Below are positions 36,552 to 47,971 of a stretch of 64,000 nt of DNA, in pieces. The notes under the pieces are model-generated. The model was not told the origin of the DNA, ran no database searches, and saw nothing but the letters and a program-made list of their open reading frames with translations. Origin of the DNA: Pollutimonas sp. M17 (lineage in GTDB: Bacteria > Pseudomonadota > Gammaproteobacteria > Burkholderiales > Burkholderiaceae_B). Location: contig NZ_CP107548.1 in the NCBI RefSeq assembly GCF_025836975.1, forward strand, positions 1,116,001 to 1,180,000. The letters are read 5' to 3'. Both the position numbers and the translations under genes were made by a program. Every line of letters begins with the position of its first letter. Position 1 is the stretch's first letter.

Positions 36552-37526
36552 ATGCCTTATGCCAAGATAATAGGGTCGGGCGGATACTTGCCTCCCCGTA
36601 TCGTGTCCAACGACGATCTTGCCGCCGACCTTGCCACGCGCCAGATCGAGACCTCCGATTCCTGGATCGTCGAGCGCACGGGCATACGGCAGCGCCATCT
36701 GGCCGACACCGGCACCACCACCAGCCAGCTGGCGGCGCGGGCGGCGCAGATCGCCCTGGACGATGCCGGCGTCGAAGCCGGCGAGATCGACCTGATCATC
36801 GTCGCCACCTCCACGCCCGATTTCGTCTTTCCCAGCACGGCTTGCCTGGTGCAGGCCAAGCTTGGCGCCAAGGGCGGGGCGGCGTTCGACGTGCAGGCGG
36901 TATGCAGCGGCTTCGTCTACGCTCTGGCCACCGCTGACGCCTTCATCCGCGCCGGGCGCGCGAAGACCGCGCTGGTCATCGGCGCCGAGGTGTTTTCCAG
37001 CATTCTCGACTGGAACGATCGCAGCACCTGCGTGCTGTTCGGCGACGGCGCCGGCGCCGTCGTCCTGAAGGCGTCCGACGAGCCCGGCATCATGGCCGCG
37101 CAATTGAATGCCGACGGCAGCCAGATGAAGATACTTTGCGCCGCGGGCAATGTGGCGCACGGCGAAGTGGTGGGCGATCCCTTCCTGCGCATGGACGGCC
37201 AGGCTGTATTCAAGCTGGCGGTCACCTCGCTCACCAAGTCGGCCATCGATGTCTGCGAGCAGGCCGAAGTAAAGCTGGAAGACATCGATTGGCTGGTGCC
37301 GCACCAGGCCAATGTGCGCATCATCAATTTCCTGGGCCGGCGCCTGGGTATCCCGGACGAGAAGGTCGTCGTCACGGTCGACCGGCATGCCAATACCTCC
37401 GCCGCCAGCGTGCCGCTGGCATTCGACGTGGCTCGCCGCGACGGCCGCATCAAGGCCGGGGACTCCGTCCTGATGCAGGGCGTCGGCGGCGGCTTCACAT
37501 GGGGTTCCGTGCTGGTGAAAATGTAA
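36552..37526 (+). CDS. fabH: beta-ketoacyl-ACP synthase III
   Basis: A 324-residue thiolase-fold enzyme that starts fatty-acid synthesis by condensing acetyl-CoA with malonyl-ACP. The catalytic Cys is in AVCSGFVYA, the His in VPHQANVRI and the Asn in [10 protein letters not shown]. Length and motifs are standard. fabD follows, with its ATG 67 bases after this stop. Confidence 0.97.
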   Translation: MPYAKIIGSGGYLPPRIVSNDDLAADLATRQIETSDSWIVERTGIRQRHLADTGTTTSQLAARAAQIALDDAGVEAGEIDLIIVATSTPDFVFPSTACLVQAKLGAKGGAAFDVQAVCSGFVYALATADAFIRAGRAKTALVIGAEVFSSILDWNDRSTCVLFGDGAGAVVLKASDEPGIMAAQLNADGSQMKILCAAGNVAHGEVVGDPFLRMDGQAVFKLAVTSLTKSAIDVCEQAEVKLEDIDWLVPHQANVRIINFLGRRLGIPDEKVVVTVDRHANTSAASVPLAFDVARRDGRIKAGDSVLMQGVGGGFTWGSVLVKM

Positions 37527-37592
37527 ACACGCCACGGTTTGCGCCGCGCGCGGACCTTGCGGATTTGTTTCCCATCTACTTGTATCTGCTTT

Positions 37593-38525
37593 ATGAAAAT
37601 AGCTTTCGTCTTTCCCGGACAGGGATCGCAATCCATCGGCATGCTCGATGCCTGGGCGGGCAATGCCGCGGTCAATGAAGTGGTCGGCCGCGCATCGGCC
37701 GCGTTGGGGCAGGATCTGGCCGCGCTCGTTTCGGGCGGCCCCGCCGACGACCTGAATCTCACGACCAATACCCAGCCCGTCATGCTGACGGCGGGCGTGG
37801 CGGTCTACCGCGCCTGGCTCGATGCGGGCGGACGTCCGCCGGCGCTGGTCGCGGGCCATAGCCTGGGCGAGTACTCGGCCCTGGCGGCCGTCGGCGCGCT
37901 GTCGCTGGAGGATGCCGTGCGCCTGGTGCGCGTTCGCGCCGACGCCATGCAGGCCGCCGTGCCGGTCGGCGCGGGCGGCATGGCCGCCGTGCTGGGCCTG
38001 GACGACGATGTCGTCCGGGACGTATGCGCCAGGGCGGCGCAGGGCCAAGTCGTGGAAGCGGTCAATTTCAATGCCCCCGCGCAAGTCGTCATTGCCGGGC
38101 ACAAGGCGGCGGTCGAGCGCGCCTGCGAACTGGCCAAGGCCGAGGGCGCCAAGCGCGCCCTGGTGCTGCCGGTGTCCGCGCCCTTTCATTCCAGCCTGCT
38201 CAAGCCCGCCGCCCAGGTGCTGGAAGGCGCGCTGGCCGGCATCGAACTGGTCTCGCCGCAAGTGCCCCTGATCAACAACGTCGACGTCCAGGCGCCGTCG
38301 GAGCCGGCCGCCATCAAGGACGCGCTGGTGCGCCAGGCCTGGCACCCCGTGCGCTGGGTCGAAACGCTGCACGCCATGAAAGAGCAGGGCGTCACGCACG
38401 TGGTCGAATGCGGTCCGGGCAAAGTGCTGGCGGGCCTGACCAAACGCATAGACCGCGATCTGGTCGGGTTGGCCATTACCGATCCGGCATCCCTGCACGC
38501 TGCATTAGAGACTCTACAAGGATAA
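37593..38525 (+). CDS. fabD: malonyl-CoA:ACP transacylase
   Basis: A 310-residue enzyme that moves malonyl from CoA to ACP. It begins MKIAFVFPGQGSQ, the conserved N-terminus, which fixes the start at ATG 37593 although the frame is open from 37539. The active Ser is in GHSLGEYSAL, the Arg in VRVRADAMQ, and the His in PVSAPFHSSL. It is followed after five bases by fabG. Confidence 0.97.
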   Translation: MKIAFVFPGQGSQSIGMLDAWAGNAAVNEVVGRASAALGQDLAALVSGGPADDLNLTTNTQPVMLTAGVAVYRAWLDAGGRPPALVAGHSLGEYSALAAVGALSLEDAVRLVRVRADAMQAAVPVGAGGMAAVLGLDDDVVRDVCARAAQGQVVEAVNFNAPAQVVIAGHKAAVERACELAKAEGAKRALVLPVSAPFHSSLLKPAAQVLEGALAGIELVSPQVPLINNVDVQAPSEPAAIKDALVRQAWHPVRWVETLHAMKEQGVTHVVECGPGKVLAGLTKRIDRDLVGLAITDPASLHAALETLQG

Positions 38526-38530
38526 AGACA

Positions 38531-39274
38531 ATGCAAGACAAACCACTGGCGGGCAGGATTGCCCTGGTAACGGGCGCCACGCGCGGCATCGGCAAGGCCA
38601 TTGCGCTTGAACTGGCGGCGCAGGGCGCCACGGTGGTCGGCACGGCCACCTCCGAGTCCGGCGCGCAGGCGATCTCCGAAATGCTGGCCGCAAGCGGCGG
38701 GCGGGGCGTTGCGCTGGACGTGAACGACGCCCAGGCCTGCGACGACCTGGTGGCGGAACTGGGCAAGCAGGACGGCGGACCCCATATATTGGTCAACAAT
38801 GCCGGCATCACGCGCGACAACCTGGCCATGCGCATGAAGGACGAGGACTGGGATACGGTCATCGCCACCAATCTGTCCTCGGTGTTCCGCCTGTCGCGCG
38901 CCGTGACGCGCAACATGATGAAAGCCCGCTGGGGCCGCATCATCAATATCACGTCGGTGGTCGGCTCCAGCGGCAACCCGGGCCAGGCCAACTACGCCGC
39001 CGCGAAGGCCGGCGTGGCCGGCATGGCGAGGGCGCTGGCGCGCGAACTGGGCAGCCGCAACATCACGGTCAATTGCGTCGCGCCCGGCTTCATCGAAACC
39101 GACATGACGCGCGCGCTGAACGAATCGCAGACCGCCGCCATCCTCTCGCAGATACCGCTGGGCCGGCTGGGCGCGGCAGCCGAGATCGCGTCGGCCGTGG
39201 CCTTCCTGGCCGGGCCGCAGGCCGGCTACATCACCGGCACCACGCTGCACGTGAACGGTGGAATGTATATGTAA
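38531..39274 (+). CDS. fabG: 3-oxoacyl-ACP reductase
   Basis: A 247-residue short-chain dehydrogenase that reduces beta-ketoacyl-ACP with NADPH. The cofactor motif TGATRGIG, the NNAGITRD segment, the catalytic Ser (TSVVGSSGN) and the Y-x3-K (NYAAAKAG) are present. The start at ATG 38531 puts TGATRGIG at the usual position, within a frame that is open from 38024. It lies between fabD and acpP. Confidence 0.97.
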   Translation: MQDKPLAGRIALVTGATRGIGKAIALELAAQGATVVGTATSESGAQAISEMLAASGGRGVALDVNDAQACDDLVAELGKQDGGPHILVNNAGITRDNLAMRMKDEDWDTVIATNLSSVFRLSRAVTRNMMKARWGRIINITSVVGSSGNPGQANYAAAKAGVAGMARALARELGSRNITVNCVAPGFIETDMTRALNESQTAAILSQIPLGRLGAAAEIASAVAFLAGPQAGYITGTTLHVNGGMYM

Positions 39275-39422
39275 TAAGCGGACAGGCCCCTCTCGTAGGG
39301 TAAAATCTGTCCAATCCAGAGGTGTTCCGCACAGAGACTTGCGCCCATCAGGCAAAATGCGCTCATTGCCGGTAATGCCGTTTTTTTTGTCATAGCCAGC
39401 ACCATTCGCTATTTCGTTTGGC

Positions 39423-39428
39423 TATAAT
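39423..39428 (+). promoter_or_regulatory. -10 element of an acpP promoter
   Basis: A perfect TATAAT lies 31 bases before the acpP ATG. No good -35 is visible at 16-18 bases upstream (TAGCCA or CACCAT only). A separate acpP promoter is expected because ACP is made in large excess over the other Fab proteins. Confidence 0.5.
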
Positions 39429-39459
39429 TCGCGGGAATTTTCCCTACTTGGAGATCTGC

Positions 39460-39699
39460 ATGGAAAGCATCGAACAGCGCGTCAAGAAGATCGTCGCTGA
39501 ACAACTTGGCGTCAACGAAGCCGAGATCAAAAACGAATCTTCCTTCCTTGACGACCTCGGTGCCGATTCGCTCGATATGGTCGAGCTCGTGATGGCACTG
39601 GAAGATGAATTCGAAACCGAAATTCCGGACGAAGAGGCCGAAAAGATCACGACGGTTCAGCAAGCTGTTGACTACATCACATCGCACAGCAAGCAGTAA
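39460..39699 (+). CDS. acpP: acyl carrier protein
   Basis: A 79-residue very acidic protein with the phosphopantetheine Ser in the DSLDMVE motif (about residue 38). Normal length. GGAG precedes the ATG at 39460, and the frame extends upstream only without a site. It carries the growing acyl chains for all Fab enzymes. fabF follows after about 150 bases. Confidence 0.98.
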   Translation: MESIEQRVKKIVAEQLGVNEAEIKNESSFLDDLGADSLDMVELVMALEDEFETEIPDEEAEKITTVQQAVDYITSHSKQ

Positions 39700-39852
39700 T
39701 TTCAATTTTTCGGGTGCGGGCCCGGCATCAAGCGCTCCCACCCCAAGGCGGTTTATAGGTATAGGCTCGCCGCCCTGCCAAATTCATTCCGGGGTTTGGC
39801 GTCGGGGCGCGTCTATTCGCTTTAAGCCGCTTTTTTATTTTAGGAGTCATCC

Positions 39853-41082
39853 GTGAAACGACGTGTCGTCATTACCGGCCTGGGTATTGTTTCGCCAGTC
39901 GGCAACGATATTGACAGCGCCTGGGACAATATCGTTAATGGACGCTCCGGCATCGGACGCATCACGCGGTTCGATCCATCGGCGTTCAATGCCCAGATAG
40001 CGGGTGAAGTCAAAGGCTTCGATGTCACGCAGTACATGTCGGCCAAGGAAGCCAAGCAAATGGATACCTTCATCCATTACGGCGTGGCGGCCGGCGTCCA
40101 GGCATGGCGCGACAGCGGCCTGGCGGCCACCGAGGAAAATGCGGATCGCATCGGCACCATCATCGGCTCCGGCATCGGCGGGTTGCCCCGCATCGAAGAA
40201 ACACAAGTCGAATACCTGGAACGCGGCCCCCGCCGCATTTCGCCGTTTTTCGTCCCGGCTTCCCTGATCAACCTGATCTCCGGCCAGCTGTCCATCATGC
40301 TCGGCCTGAAAGGGCCCAGCTATGCCGTGGTTTCGGCCTGCACGACGGGGCTGCACTCCATCGGCGACGCAGCCCGGCTTATCGAATACGGTGATGCCGA
40401 CGTCATGGTCGCCGGCGGCGCCGAGTCCACCGTGTCGCCCCTGGGCATAGGCGGCTTTGCCGCCATGCGCGCGCTGTCCACGCGCAACGACGATCCGGAA
40501 ACGGCTTCCCGCCCCTGGGATCGCGACCGCGATGGCTTCGTCCTGGGCGAGGGCGCCGGCGCCCTGGTGCTCGAAGAATACGAGCATGCCCGCAAGCGCG
40601 GCGCGCGCATCTACGGCGAATTCGCCGGCTATGGCATGAGCTCCGACGCCCATCACATTACCTCGCCCGACCGCGACGGCCCCCGGCGCGGCGTGATCAA
40701 CGCCCTGCGCAACGGCGGCGTCAATCCCGACGAGGTCGACTACGTGAATGCGCACGGCACTTCCACGCCCCTGGGCGACAAGAACGAATCCGAAGCGCTC
40801 AAGCTGGCCTTCGGCGACCACGCCAGGAAACTGGTCGTCAATTCCACCAAGTCCATGACCGGCCACCTTCTGGGCGCCGCCGGCGGGATCGAAGCGGTAT
40901 TCACGGCCCTTGCCGTCTATCACCAGATATCTCCGCCCACCATCAATATTTTCAATCAGGACCCTGAGTGCGATCTGGATTATTGCGCCAATGAAGCGCG
41001 CAAGATGAAGATCGACGTCGCCCTGTCGAATTCATTCGGCTTCGGCGGTACCAATGGGTCCATGATCGTGCGGAGGGTGTAG
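39853..41082 (+). CDS. fabF: beta-ketoacyl-ACP synthase II
   Basis: A 409-residue condensing enzyme. The catalytic Cys is in VSACTTGLHSIG, the two His in NAHGTSTPLGD and TGHLLGAAGG. It elongates acyl-ACP, including the unsaturated C16 to C18 step. AGGAG precedes the ATG. It is the last Fab gene in the cluster; the sigma-E genes start 14 bases later. Confidence 0.97.
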   Translation: MKRRVVITGLGIVSPVGNDIDSAWDNIVNGRSGIGRITRFDPSAFNAQIAGEVKGFDVTQYMSAKEAKQMDTFIHYGVAAGVQAWRDSGLAATEENADRIGTIIGSGIGGLPRIEETQVEYLERGPRRISPFFVPASLINLISGQLSIMLGLKGPSYAVVSACTTGLHSIGDAARLIEYGDADVMVAGGAESTVSPLGIGGFAAMRALSTRNDDPETASRPWDRDRDGFVLGEGAGALVLEEYEHARKRGARIYGEFAGYGMSSDAHHITSPDRDGPRRGVINALRNGGVNPDEVDYVNAHGTSTPLGDKNESEALKLAFGDHARKLVVNSTKSMTGHLLGAAGGIEAVFTALAVYHQISPPTINIFNQDPECDLDYCANEARKMKIDVALSNSFGFGGTNGSMIVRRV

Positions 41083-41095
41083 GCTGGGGCGGCCC

Positions 41096-41449
41096 ATGAC
41101 ACCCATCAGGCAATGGCCCATCCGGCATCGACTATGGCGGGTGGGCTTGTCGGGGGGCGTGTCAGGCGCCGGCTTGCCCGCCACCGATACGCTGTCGCTC
41201 GATAGCAGCGGCGCCTGGCAATTGGCGTCGCGCGGAGCGGGCCGGCCCCTGCGGCTTTGCCACGTCTGGCAGGCTTTCGCCTGGATCACCCTGCGTTTGC
41301 GCGACGGCGCGGCGCCGGCGGCCGCGCCGGTGCAGCTGACTGTCTGGAAATTCGGCCTGCCGCCGCAGGCCTGGCGCGAACTTTGCGTCTGTGTGGCCCG
41401 GCAGGCCGCCATGCCGGAACGCGGCGGCTCCAAAAAGGAAAACCCATGA
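41096..41449 (+). CDS. small uncharacterised protein between fabF and rpoE
   Basis: A 117-residue frame that starts 13 bases after fabF and overlaps rpoE by ATGA, so it is probably a real, translationally coupled gene. The N-terminus is basic (MTPIRQWPIRHRLWRV). The C-terminal half (VWQAFAWITLRLRD, then VWKFGLPPQAWRELCVCVARQ) resembles the tail of YgfX-type small proteins, but the expected two N-terminal membrane spans are missing. I do not assign a function. Codon use is like its neighbours. Confidence 0.55.
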   Translation: MTPIRQWPIRHRLWRVGLSGGVSGAGLPATDTLSLDSSGAWQLASRGAGRPLRLCHVWQAFAWITLRLRDGAAPAAAPVQLTVWKFGLPPQAWRELCVCVARQAAMPERGGSKKENP

Positions 41450-42045
41450 GCGAACGCGAGGTCGATGCCGAGCTGGTGGCTCGGGTGCAACGCGGAGACA
41501 AGCGCGCCTTCGATCTGCTGGTCCTGAAGTACCAGCGCAAGATCATGCGCCTGCTGTCCCGGATGATCCGCGATCCGGCCGAAATCGAGGACGTCGCCCA
41601 GGAAGCTTTCATCAAGGCCTATCGGGCCCTGCCCCAGTTCCGGGGCGAGAGCGCCTTCTACACCTGGCTCTACCGCATCGCCATCAATACCGCCCGCAAC
41701 TGGCAAGTGGCCAGCGGACGCCGTCCGAGCACGCTAAATGCAATTGAAACCGAAGACGGTGAAACTTTTAGCCAGATCGACAACCTAACAGACATCAGCA
41801 CCCCGGAATCGGCCCTGGCCAGCCGACAGATCGTCGAAACGGTCAATGCGGCCATCCAGGCCTTGCCGGAAGACTTACGCACCGCCATCGTATTGCGGGA
41901 AATTGAAGGTATGAGCTACGAAGACATCGCCCAGAGCATGGCCTGCCCCATAGGCACGGTCCGTTCACGGATTTTCCGCGCACGCGAGGCCATCGCGGCG
42001 CAATTGCGTCCGGTCCTGGGCAGCGATCCCGAGCGCCGCTGGTAA
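41446..42045 (+). CDS. rpoE: RNA polymerase sigma factor RpoE/AlgU
   Basis: A 199-residue ECF sigma factor, the envelope-stress sigma-E. Region 2 reads FDLLVLKYQRKIMRLLSRMI, with DVAQEAFIKAYRAL; region 4 reads LPEDLRTAIVLREIEGMSYEDIA then GTVRSRIFRARE. The start at ATG 41446 gives the usual MSEREVD-type opening; the frame is open from 41257. The next genes are rseA, rseB and mucD, the anti-sigma and protease control set, all in one operon. Confidence 0.96.
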   Translation: MSEREVDAELVARVQRGDKRAFDLLVLKYQRKIMRLLSRMIRDPAEIEDVAQEAFIKAYRALPQFRGESAFYTWLYRIAINTARNWQVASGRRPSTLNAIETEDGETFSQIDNLTDISTPESALASRQIVETVNAAIQALPEDLRTAIVLREIEGMSYEDIAQSMACPIGTVRSRIFRAREAIAAQLRPVLGSDPERRW

Positions 42046-42059
42046 GGAGCCCACATACA

Positions 42060-42563
42060 ATGCAAGCCGATCATCAAGCCAGGCACGACGCCGACCAGGA
42101 ACAGGCTTCCTGGGAAGCCTCCGTCTCCACATGGATAGACGGGGAAGGCGACATCCGCCCGGAAGAACTCGATACGCCGTATGGCCGGCAGGTCTGGGAT
42201 ACCTATCACCTTATCGGCGATGTCCTGCGCAACCAGGACCTGGCCATCAAGCCGTCCGACTTCTTCTACGCCCGGGTTTCCAAGGCCATCGATGCCGAGC
42301 CGCACATCGTGGCGCCGCGCATGATGCGCCGTCAGGGGCCCGTGCGCGTCGGCCTGTCCGGCCTGGCGGTCGCCGCGGCGGTGGCATCGGTGGTGTGGGT
42401 GGCCCTGCCTTATATATCGGGCCCCGGCTCGACGCAGCCGGCCGCCACGCAGGTGCTGGCCAGCGCCGGCGACGACGCGGGGCTGCGCGACTACCTGGAT
42501 GCGCACCGCGAGATCGCCGGCGTCAATCCGGTGCGCCAGGCTTCATTCGAGGTATCCCGCTGA
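42060..42563 (+). CDS. rseA: anti-sigma-E factor RseA/MucA
   Basis: A 167-residue single-span inner-membrane protein. The N-terminal cytoplasmic domain (about 1-90) binds sigma-E. One membrane helix (about 97-117, VGLSGLAVAAAVASVVWVAL) is followed by a short periplasmic tail. It is cleaved by DegS/RseP-type proteases under envelope stress to release RpoE. It is shorter in the periplasmic part than E. coli RseA and close to Pseudomonas MucA in layout. It overlaps rseB by one base (TGATG). Confidence 0.88.
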   Translation: MQADHQARHDADQEQASWEASVSTWIDGEGDIRPEELDTPYGRQVWDTYHLIGDVLRNQDLAIKPSDFFYARVSKAIDAEPHIVAPRMMRRQGPVRVGLSGLAVAAAVASVVWVALPYISGPGSTQPAATQVLASAGDDAGLRDYLDAHREIAGVNPVRQASFEVSR

Positions 42564-43618
42564 TGGCCATGGATTTCAGCGGCATCCCGGCCGCGCGGCT
42601 GCGGCGCCATGCCCGGCGTGCGCAGGCGGCGTGGGCCTGCCAGGCCATGCTGCTTGCGGCCGCTTGCGCGCTGGCCCAGCCGGCCTGGTCGGCCGAAGCG
42701 TCCAAGGCCGCGCCCGATCCGGTGCTGGCCACATTGCAAAAAATCCAGGACGCCGCGCGCAAGCTGGACTATTCCGGCGTATACACCTACCAGCAGGGCG
42801 GGGTCATGCTGTCCTCGCGCATCGTCCACCTGGTTGATGGCACAGGCGAGCGCGAACGCATCGAAATGCTCGATGGCGCGCCGCGCGAATTCCTGAGGCA
42901 CAATGAAACCACGCAATGCCTGGTGCCCGAAAAGAAGGTCGTCATCGTCGAACGCCGGCGCGGCGACCGCTTTCCGGCCCTGATCCTGGGCGAAGGCAAG
43001 GGTATCCCGGAAAACTATCACTACATGCAGCGCGCGGGCACTAGCCGCATCGCCGGGCGTGAATGCTCGGTCATCGAGCTCACGCCCAAAGACAGCCATC
43101 GCTATGGCTACCGCCTGTGCGCCGACATCGAGACCAGCCTGCTGCTCAAGGCCCAGACCTTGAGCCAGCATGGCGGCGTCATCGATCAAATATCCTTCAG
43201 CAGCCTGCAGATCGGCGACAAGGTGCCGTCGGGCCAGTTGGCATCCAGCTGGAATACCAAGGGCTGGCAGGTCTTTGAAACCGCCATGACCCCGGTCGAT
43301 CTGGCCAAGGGCGGCTGGCGGATACCGTTTCCACCCGGCTACCAGCCCGTCACGCAGGTCTCCCGGCCCATGAAGCGCGGCAAGCAGGTCAAGCAGCTGG
43401 TCATCACCGACGGCCTGGCGGCGATCTCGGTGTTCATCGAGCCCTATGACACGGACGGCGATACGGCGCTTGCCAACGGCGCGGTCAGCACCGGTGCGAT
43501 GAACATCTTCCGCACACGCATCGGCGACCACTGGCTGACGGCCCTGGGCGAGGTCCCCGCCGAAACCGTGCGCGATATCGCAGAACGCACCGAGTACGTA
43601 CCCCTGGCCGGGCGCTGA
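42563..43618 (+). CDS. rseB: sigma-E regulatory protein RseB/MucB
   Basis: A 351-residue periplasmic protein with an N-terminal signal (hydrophobic AMLLAAACALAQPAWSA, cleaved near residue 34). The LolA-like fold is seen in KLDYSGVYTYQQGG and the C-terminal domain in GGWRIPFPPGYQ. It binds the periplasmic part of RseA and shields it from proteolysis. The start at ATG 42563 is coupled to the rseA stop. Confidence 0.92.
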   Translation: MAMDFSGIPAARLRRHARRAQAAWACQAMLLAAACALAQPAWSAEASKAAPDPVLATLQKIQDAARKLDYSGVYTYQQGGVMLSSRIVHLVDGTGERERIEMLDGAPREFLRHNETTQCLVPEKKVVIVERRRGDRFPALILGEGKGIPENYHYMQRAGTSRIAGRECSVIELTPKDSHRYGYRLCADIETSLLLKAQTLSQHGGVIDQISFSSLQIGDKVPSGQLASSWNTKGWQVFETAMTPVDLAKGGWRIPFPPGYQPVTQVSRPMKRGKQVKQLVITDGLAAISVFIEPYDTDGDTALANGAVSTGAMNIFRTRIGDHWLTALGEVPAETVRDIAERTEYVPLAGR

Positions 43619-43647
43619 TCCCTTTCAATCATCAACCTAGGAGTTCC

Positions 43648-45141
43648 ATGATGCTTTCTGCTTATCTAGGAAATGGCAAGGTAAAACGCTTGATTGCCTG
43701 CGCGTCGGCCAGCTTGCTGGTCGCCTGCGCGGCCATCGGCGGAGTCGGCAACGCGCAGACCGCGTCCGCCCCCACATTGTCGGTACCCGATTTCACCCAG
43801 GTGGTCGCCAAGACCGAAGGATCGGTCGTCAATATCCGCACCACCGAAGCCGTGCCCATGCGCAACCCCGCCATGGGTCCGAACAGCAACGATCCCTACG
43901 AGATGTTCCGCTGGTTCTTCGGGCCCGATTTCATGCCTCCGGGCGCGCCCGGCCCGCGCCAGCGCAACACCCCGCCGGCGCCCGAACAGGAGCGCACGGT
44001 GCCCCGAGGCGTCGGTTCCGGCTTCATAATTTCCGAAGACGGCTACATCCTGACCAATAATCACGTGGTCGCCAAGTCCAACGGCATCTTCGTCACGCTG
44101 ACCTCGGGCAAGGAATACAAGGCCAAGATCATAGGCACCGATCCGCGCACCGACGTGGCGCTCATCAAGATCGACGCCGAAGGCCTGGTGCCGCTGCCCA
44201 TCGGCGACTCGACCAAGCTCAAGAAAGGGCAGTGGGTGCTGGCCATCGGCTCGCCTTTCGGGCTGGATTCCACGGTCACTTCGGGCATCGTCAGCGCCAT
44301 CAATCGCGATACCGGCGACTACCTGCCCTTCATCCAGACCGATGTGGCGGTCAATCCCGGCAACTCGGGCGGCCCGCTGATCGACCTGGCCGGCCAGGTC
44401 GTGGGGGTCAATTCGCAGATCATTTCTCAGAGCGGCGGCTTCATGGGCATTTCCCTGGCCATCCCCATCGATGAGGTCATGCGCGTCGTGGAGCAGCTCA
44501 AAGAGCACGGCAAGGTCACGCGCGGCCGCATCGGCGTGCAGATCGGCCCCGTTTCCGACGACGTTGCCAAAGCCATCGGCCTGGAAGGCGCCAAGGGCGC
44601 CATGGTCAGCAACGTCGAGCAGGGCGGTCCGGCGGCGCAAGCCGGCGTGCGCCCAGGTGACGTCATCGTCAAGTTCGAGGGCAAGGACATCAGCCACATG
44701 ACCGACCTGCCGCGCATCGTTGGCGCCACCAAGCCGGGCAAGCGGGTCGACATGGAAGTCTGGCGCAAGGGCAAGACGCACACCCTGCATGTCAAGGTCG
44801 GCGAGATGCCCGACGCCGACAGCGAAGGAGAAACCGCCAAGCCGGCCGAACCGAAGGCCGCGCCGGCCGACATCCTGGGGCTGAAGGTCACCGAAGTGGA
44901 TGATGCGGCGCGCGGCAAGCTCGACATCAAGGGCGGCGTACAGGTAGTGCAGGCCGATGGCCCCGCCGCCGCCGCCGGCCTGGCCGCGGGCGACGTCATC
45001 GTCACCATCAACGACGTCGACATCACCGGGCCCCAGCAGTACGCCAAAGTGGTGTCCGGGCTGGACAAGTCCCGTGCCGCCGCCTTGCTGGTGGTGCGCG
45101 GCGATCAATCTCAGTGGATAACCGTTACGCCCGGAAAATAA
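43648..45141 (+). CDS. mucD: periplasmic serine protease MucD (DegP/HtrA family)
   Basis: A 497-residue HtrA-type protease with the triad His139 (LTNNHVV), Asp169 (TDVALIKI) and Ser240 (GNSGGPL), then two PDZ domains (about 280-370 and 410-497). It degrades and refolds misfolded envelope proteins and sits at the end of the sigma-E operon as in Pseudomonas algU-mucABCD. Odd point: near residue 27 the signal reads SLLVAC, which could be a lipobox, so membrane anchoring cannot be ruled out; an Ala-x-Ala site lies further on. A strong terminator follows. Confidence 0.94.
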   Translation: MMLSAYLGNGKVKRLIACASASLLVACAAIGGVGNAQTASAPTLSVPDFTQVVAKTEGSVVNIRTTEAVPMRNPAMGPNSNDPYEMFRWFFGPDFMPPGAPGPRQRNTPPAPEQERTVPRGVGSGFIISEDGYILTNNHVVAKSNGIFVTLTSGKEYKAKIIGTDPRTDVALIKIDAEGLVPLPIGDSTKLKKGQWVLAIGSPFGLDSTVTSGIVSAINRDTGDYLPFIQTDVAVNPGNSGGPLIDLAGQVVGVNSQIISQSGGFMGISLAIPIDEVMRVVEQLKEHGKVTRGRIGVQIGPVSDDVAKAIGLEGAKGAMVSNVEQGGPAAQAGVRPGDVIVKFEGKDISHMTDLPRIVGATKPGKRVDMEVWRKGKTHTLHVKVGEMPDADSEGETAKPAEPKAAPADILGLKVTEVDDAARGKLDIKGGVQVVQADGPAAAAGLAAGDVIVTINDVDITGPQQYAKVVSGLDKSRAAALLVVRGDQSQWITVTPGK

Positions 45142-45174
45142 TCCTCAGAAACAGCTAAAATGGCGTAAAGCAAG

Positions 45175-45203
45175 AAGGGAGCGCCCTCTGGCGCTCCCTT
45201 TTT
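45175..45203 (+). terminator. intrinsic terminator of the sigma-E operon
   Basis: AAGGGAGCGCC (45175-45185) pairs perfectly with GGCGCTCCCTT (45190-45200) around loop CTCT, followed by a T5 tract. It lies 34 bases after the mucD stop. Confidence 0.92.
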
Positions 45204-45262
45204 CATGTTTTCCCCCAATTTACCCGCTCATTTCCTGTCAATGGGCTTCTTTTCGCAGGTTT

Positions 45263-47056
<1,794 letters not shown>

Positions 47057-47083
47057 CTTGAATAACAACAAGGTGTGCCGGGT

Positions 47084-47971
47084 ATGAGCTGGGATTTCGC
47101 CCTTATCTTATTTTTGCTGCTGGTCCTGACGGGCGTCGTCTGGTGTCTCGATTTCTTCTATTTGCGCGCCAGGCGCCGGGCCAATGGCGTCGCGGCCATG
47201 GCGGCCGCCGAACCGGCGGTTGCGGGCCTGACCGCGGCCGAGGCGCTGCGGGTGCGCCAGGAGGCCTACGACAATGCCAACCGGGCGCCGTGGTGGGTCG
47301 AGTACTGCGTCAGCTTCTTTCCCGTCATCCTGTTCGTGTTCGCCCTGCGCTCCTTCGTGGTCGAGCCCTTCCGCATTCCGTCGGGCTCCATGCTGCCCAC
47401 CTTGCAGAACGGCGACCTGATCCTGGTCAACAAATTCCAGTACGGCATACGCCTGCCCGTCATCGACAAGAAGATCATCGACATCGGCTCGCCGCGCCGG
47501 GGCGACGTCATGGTCTTCCGTTATCCGGTGGACCCGGACGTCGACTACATCAAGCGGGTGGTGGGCCTGCCGGGCGACGTCGTGCAATACCAGAACAAGG
47601 TGCTGACCATCAACGGCCAGCCGATCGCCCACGAGCGCGATGGCGATTACTTCGAGCCGGACCGCTCCGCCTATGTGGGGCGCTATGCCGAACAGCTGGG
47701 GCCGGTCAAGCACGACATCCTGCTGAACAAGCAGGCGGCGCAGGACTACATGGCCATTTCCGATTATCCCTTCCGCCAGAACTGCGAATACCTGGGCAAC
47801 GGCGTGCGCTGCACCGTGCCGCCGGGCCATTATTTCATGATGGGCGACAATCGCGACAACAGCCTGGACAGCCGCTATTGGGGCTTCGTGCCCGACGAAT
47901 ACATCGTCGGCCGGGCCTTCTTCATCTGGATGAACTTCAGCTCGCCCAGCCGCATAGGCGGGTTCCGCTAA
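47084..47971 (+). CDS. lepB: signal peptidase I
   Basis: A 295-residue inner-membrane protease. Two N-terminal membrane spans (about 2-22 and 74-94) flank a cytoplasmic segment. The catalytic Ser is in PSGSMLPTL and the Lys in [12 protein letters not shown], with the [14 protein letters not shown] box near the C-terminus. It removes signal peptides from exported proteins. I chose ATG 47084; a GTG at 47075 is in frame but lies too close to AAGG. The stop overlaps the rnc start by one base. Confidence 0.96.
   Translation: MSWDFALILFLLLVLTGVVWCLDFFYLRARRRANGVAAMAAAEPAVAGLTAAEALRVRQEAYDNANRAPWWVEYCVSFFPVILFVFALRSFVVEPFRIPSGSMLPTLQNGDLILVNKFQYGIRLPVIDKKIIDIGSPRRGDVMVFRYPVDPDVDYIKRVVGLPGDVVQYQNKVLTINGQPIAHERDGDYFEPDRSAYVGRYAEQLGPVKHDILLNKQAAQDYMAISDYPFRQNCEYLGNGVRCTVPPGHYFMMGDNRDNSLDSRYWGFVPDEYIVGRAFFIWMNFSSPSRIGGFR

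Noticed and set aside
39364-39386. T8 tract after fabG as a terminator
   Set aside because: The preceding dyad (CATT/AATG) gives only a weak four-base stem, so I do not call a terminator.
41378-41405. GAACTT as a sigma-E -35 element before rpoE
   Set aside because: No TCTGA-like -10 at 16-17 bases downstream.
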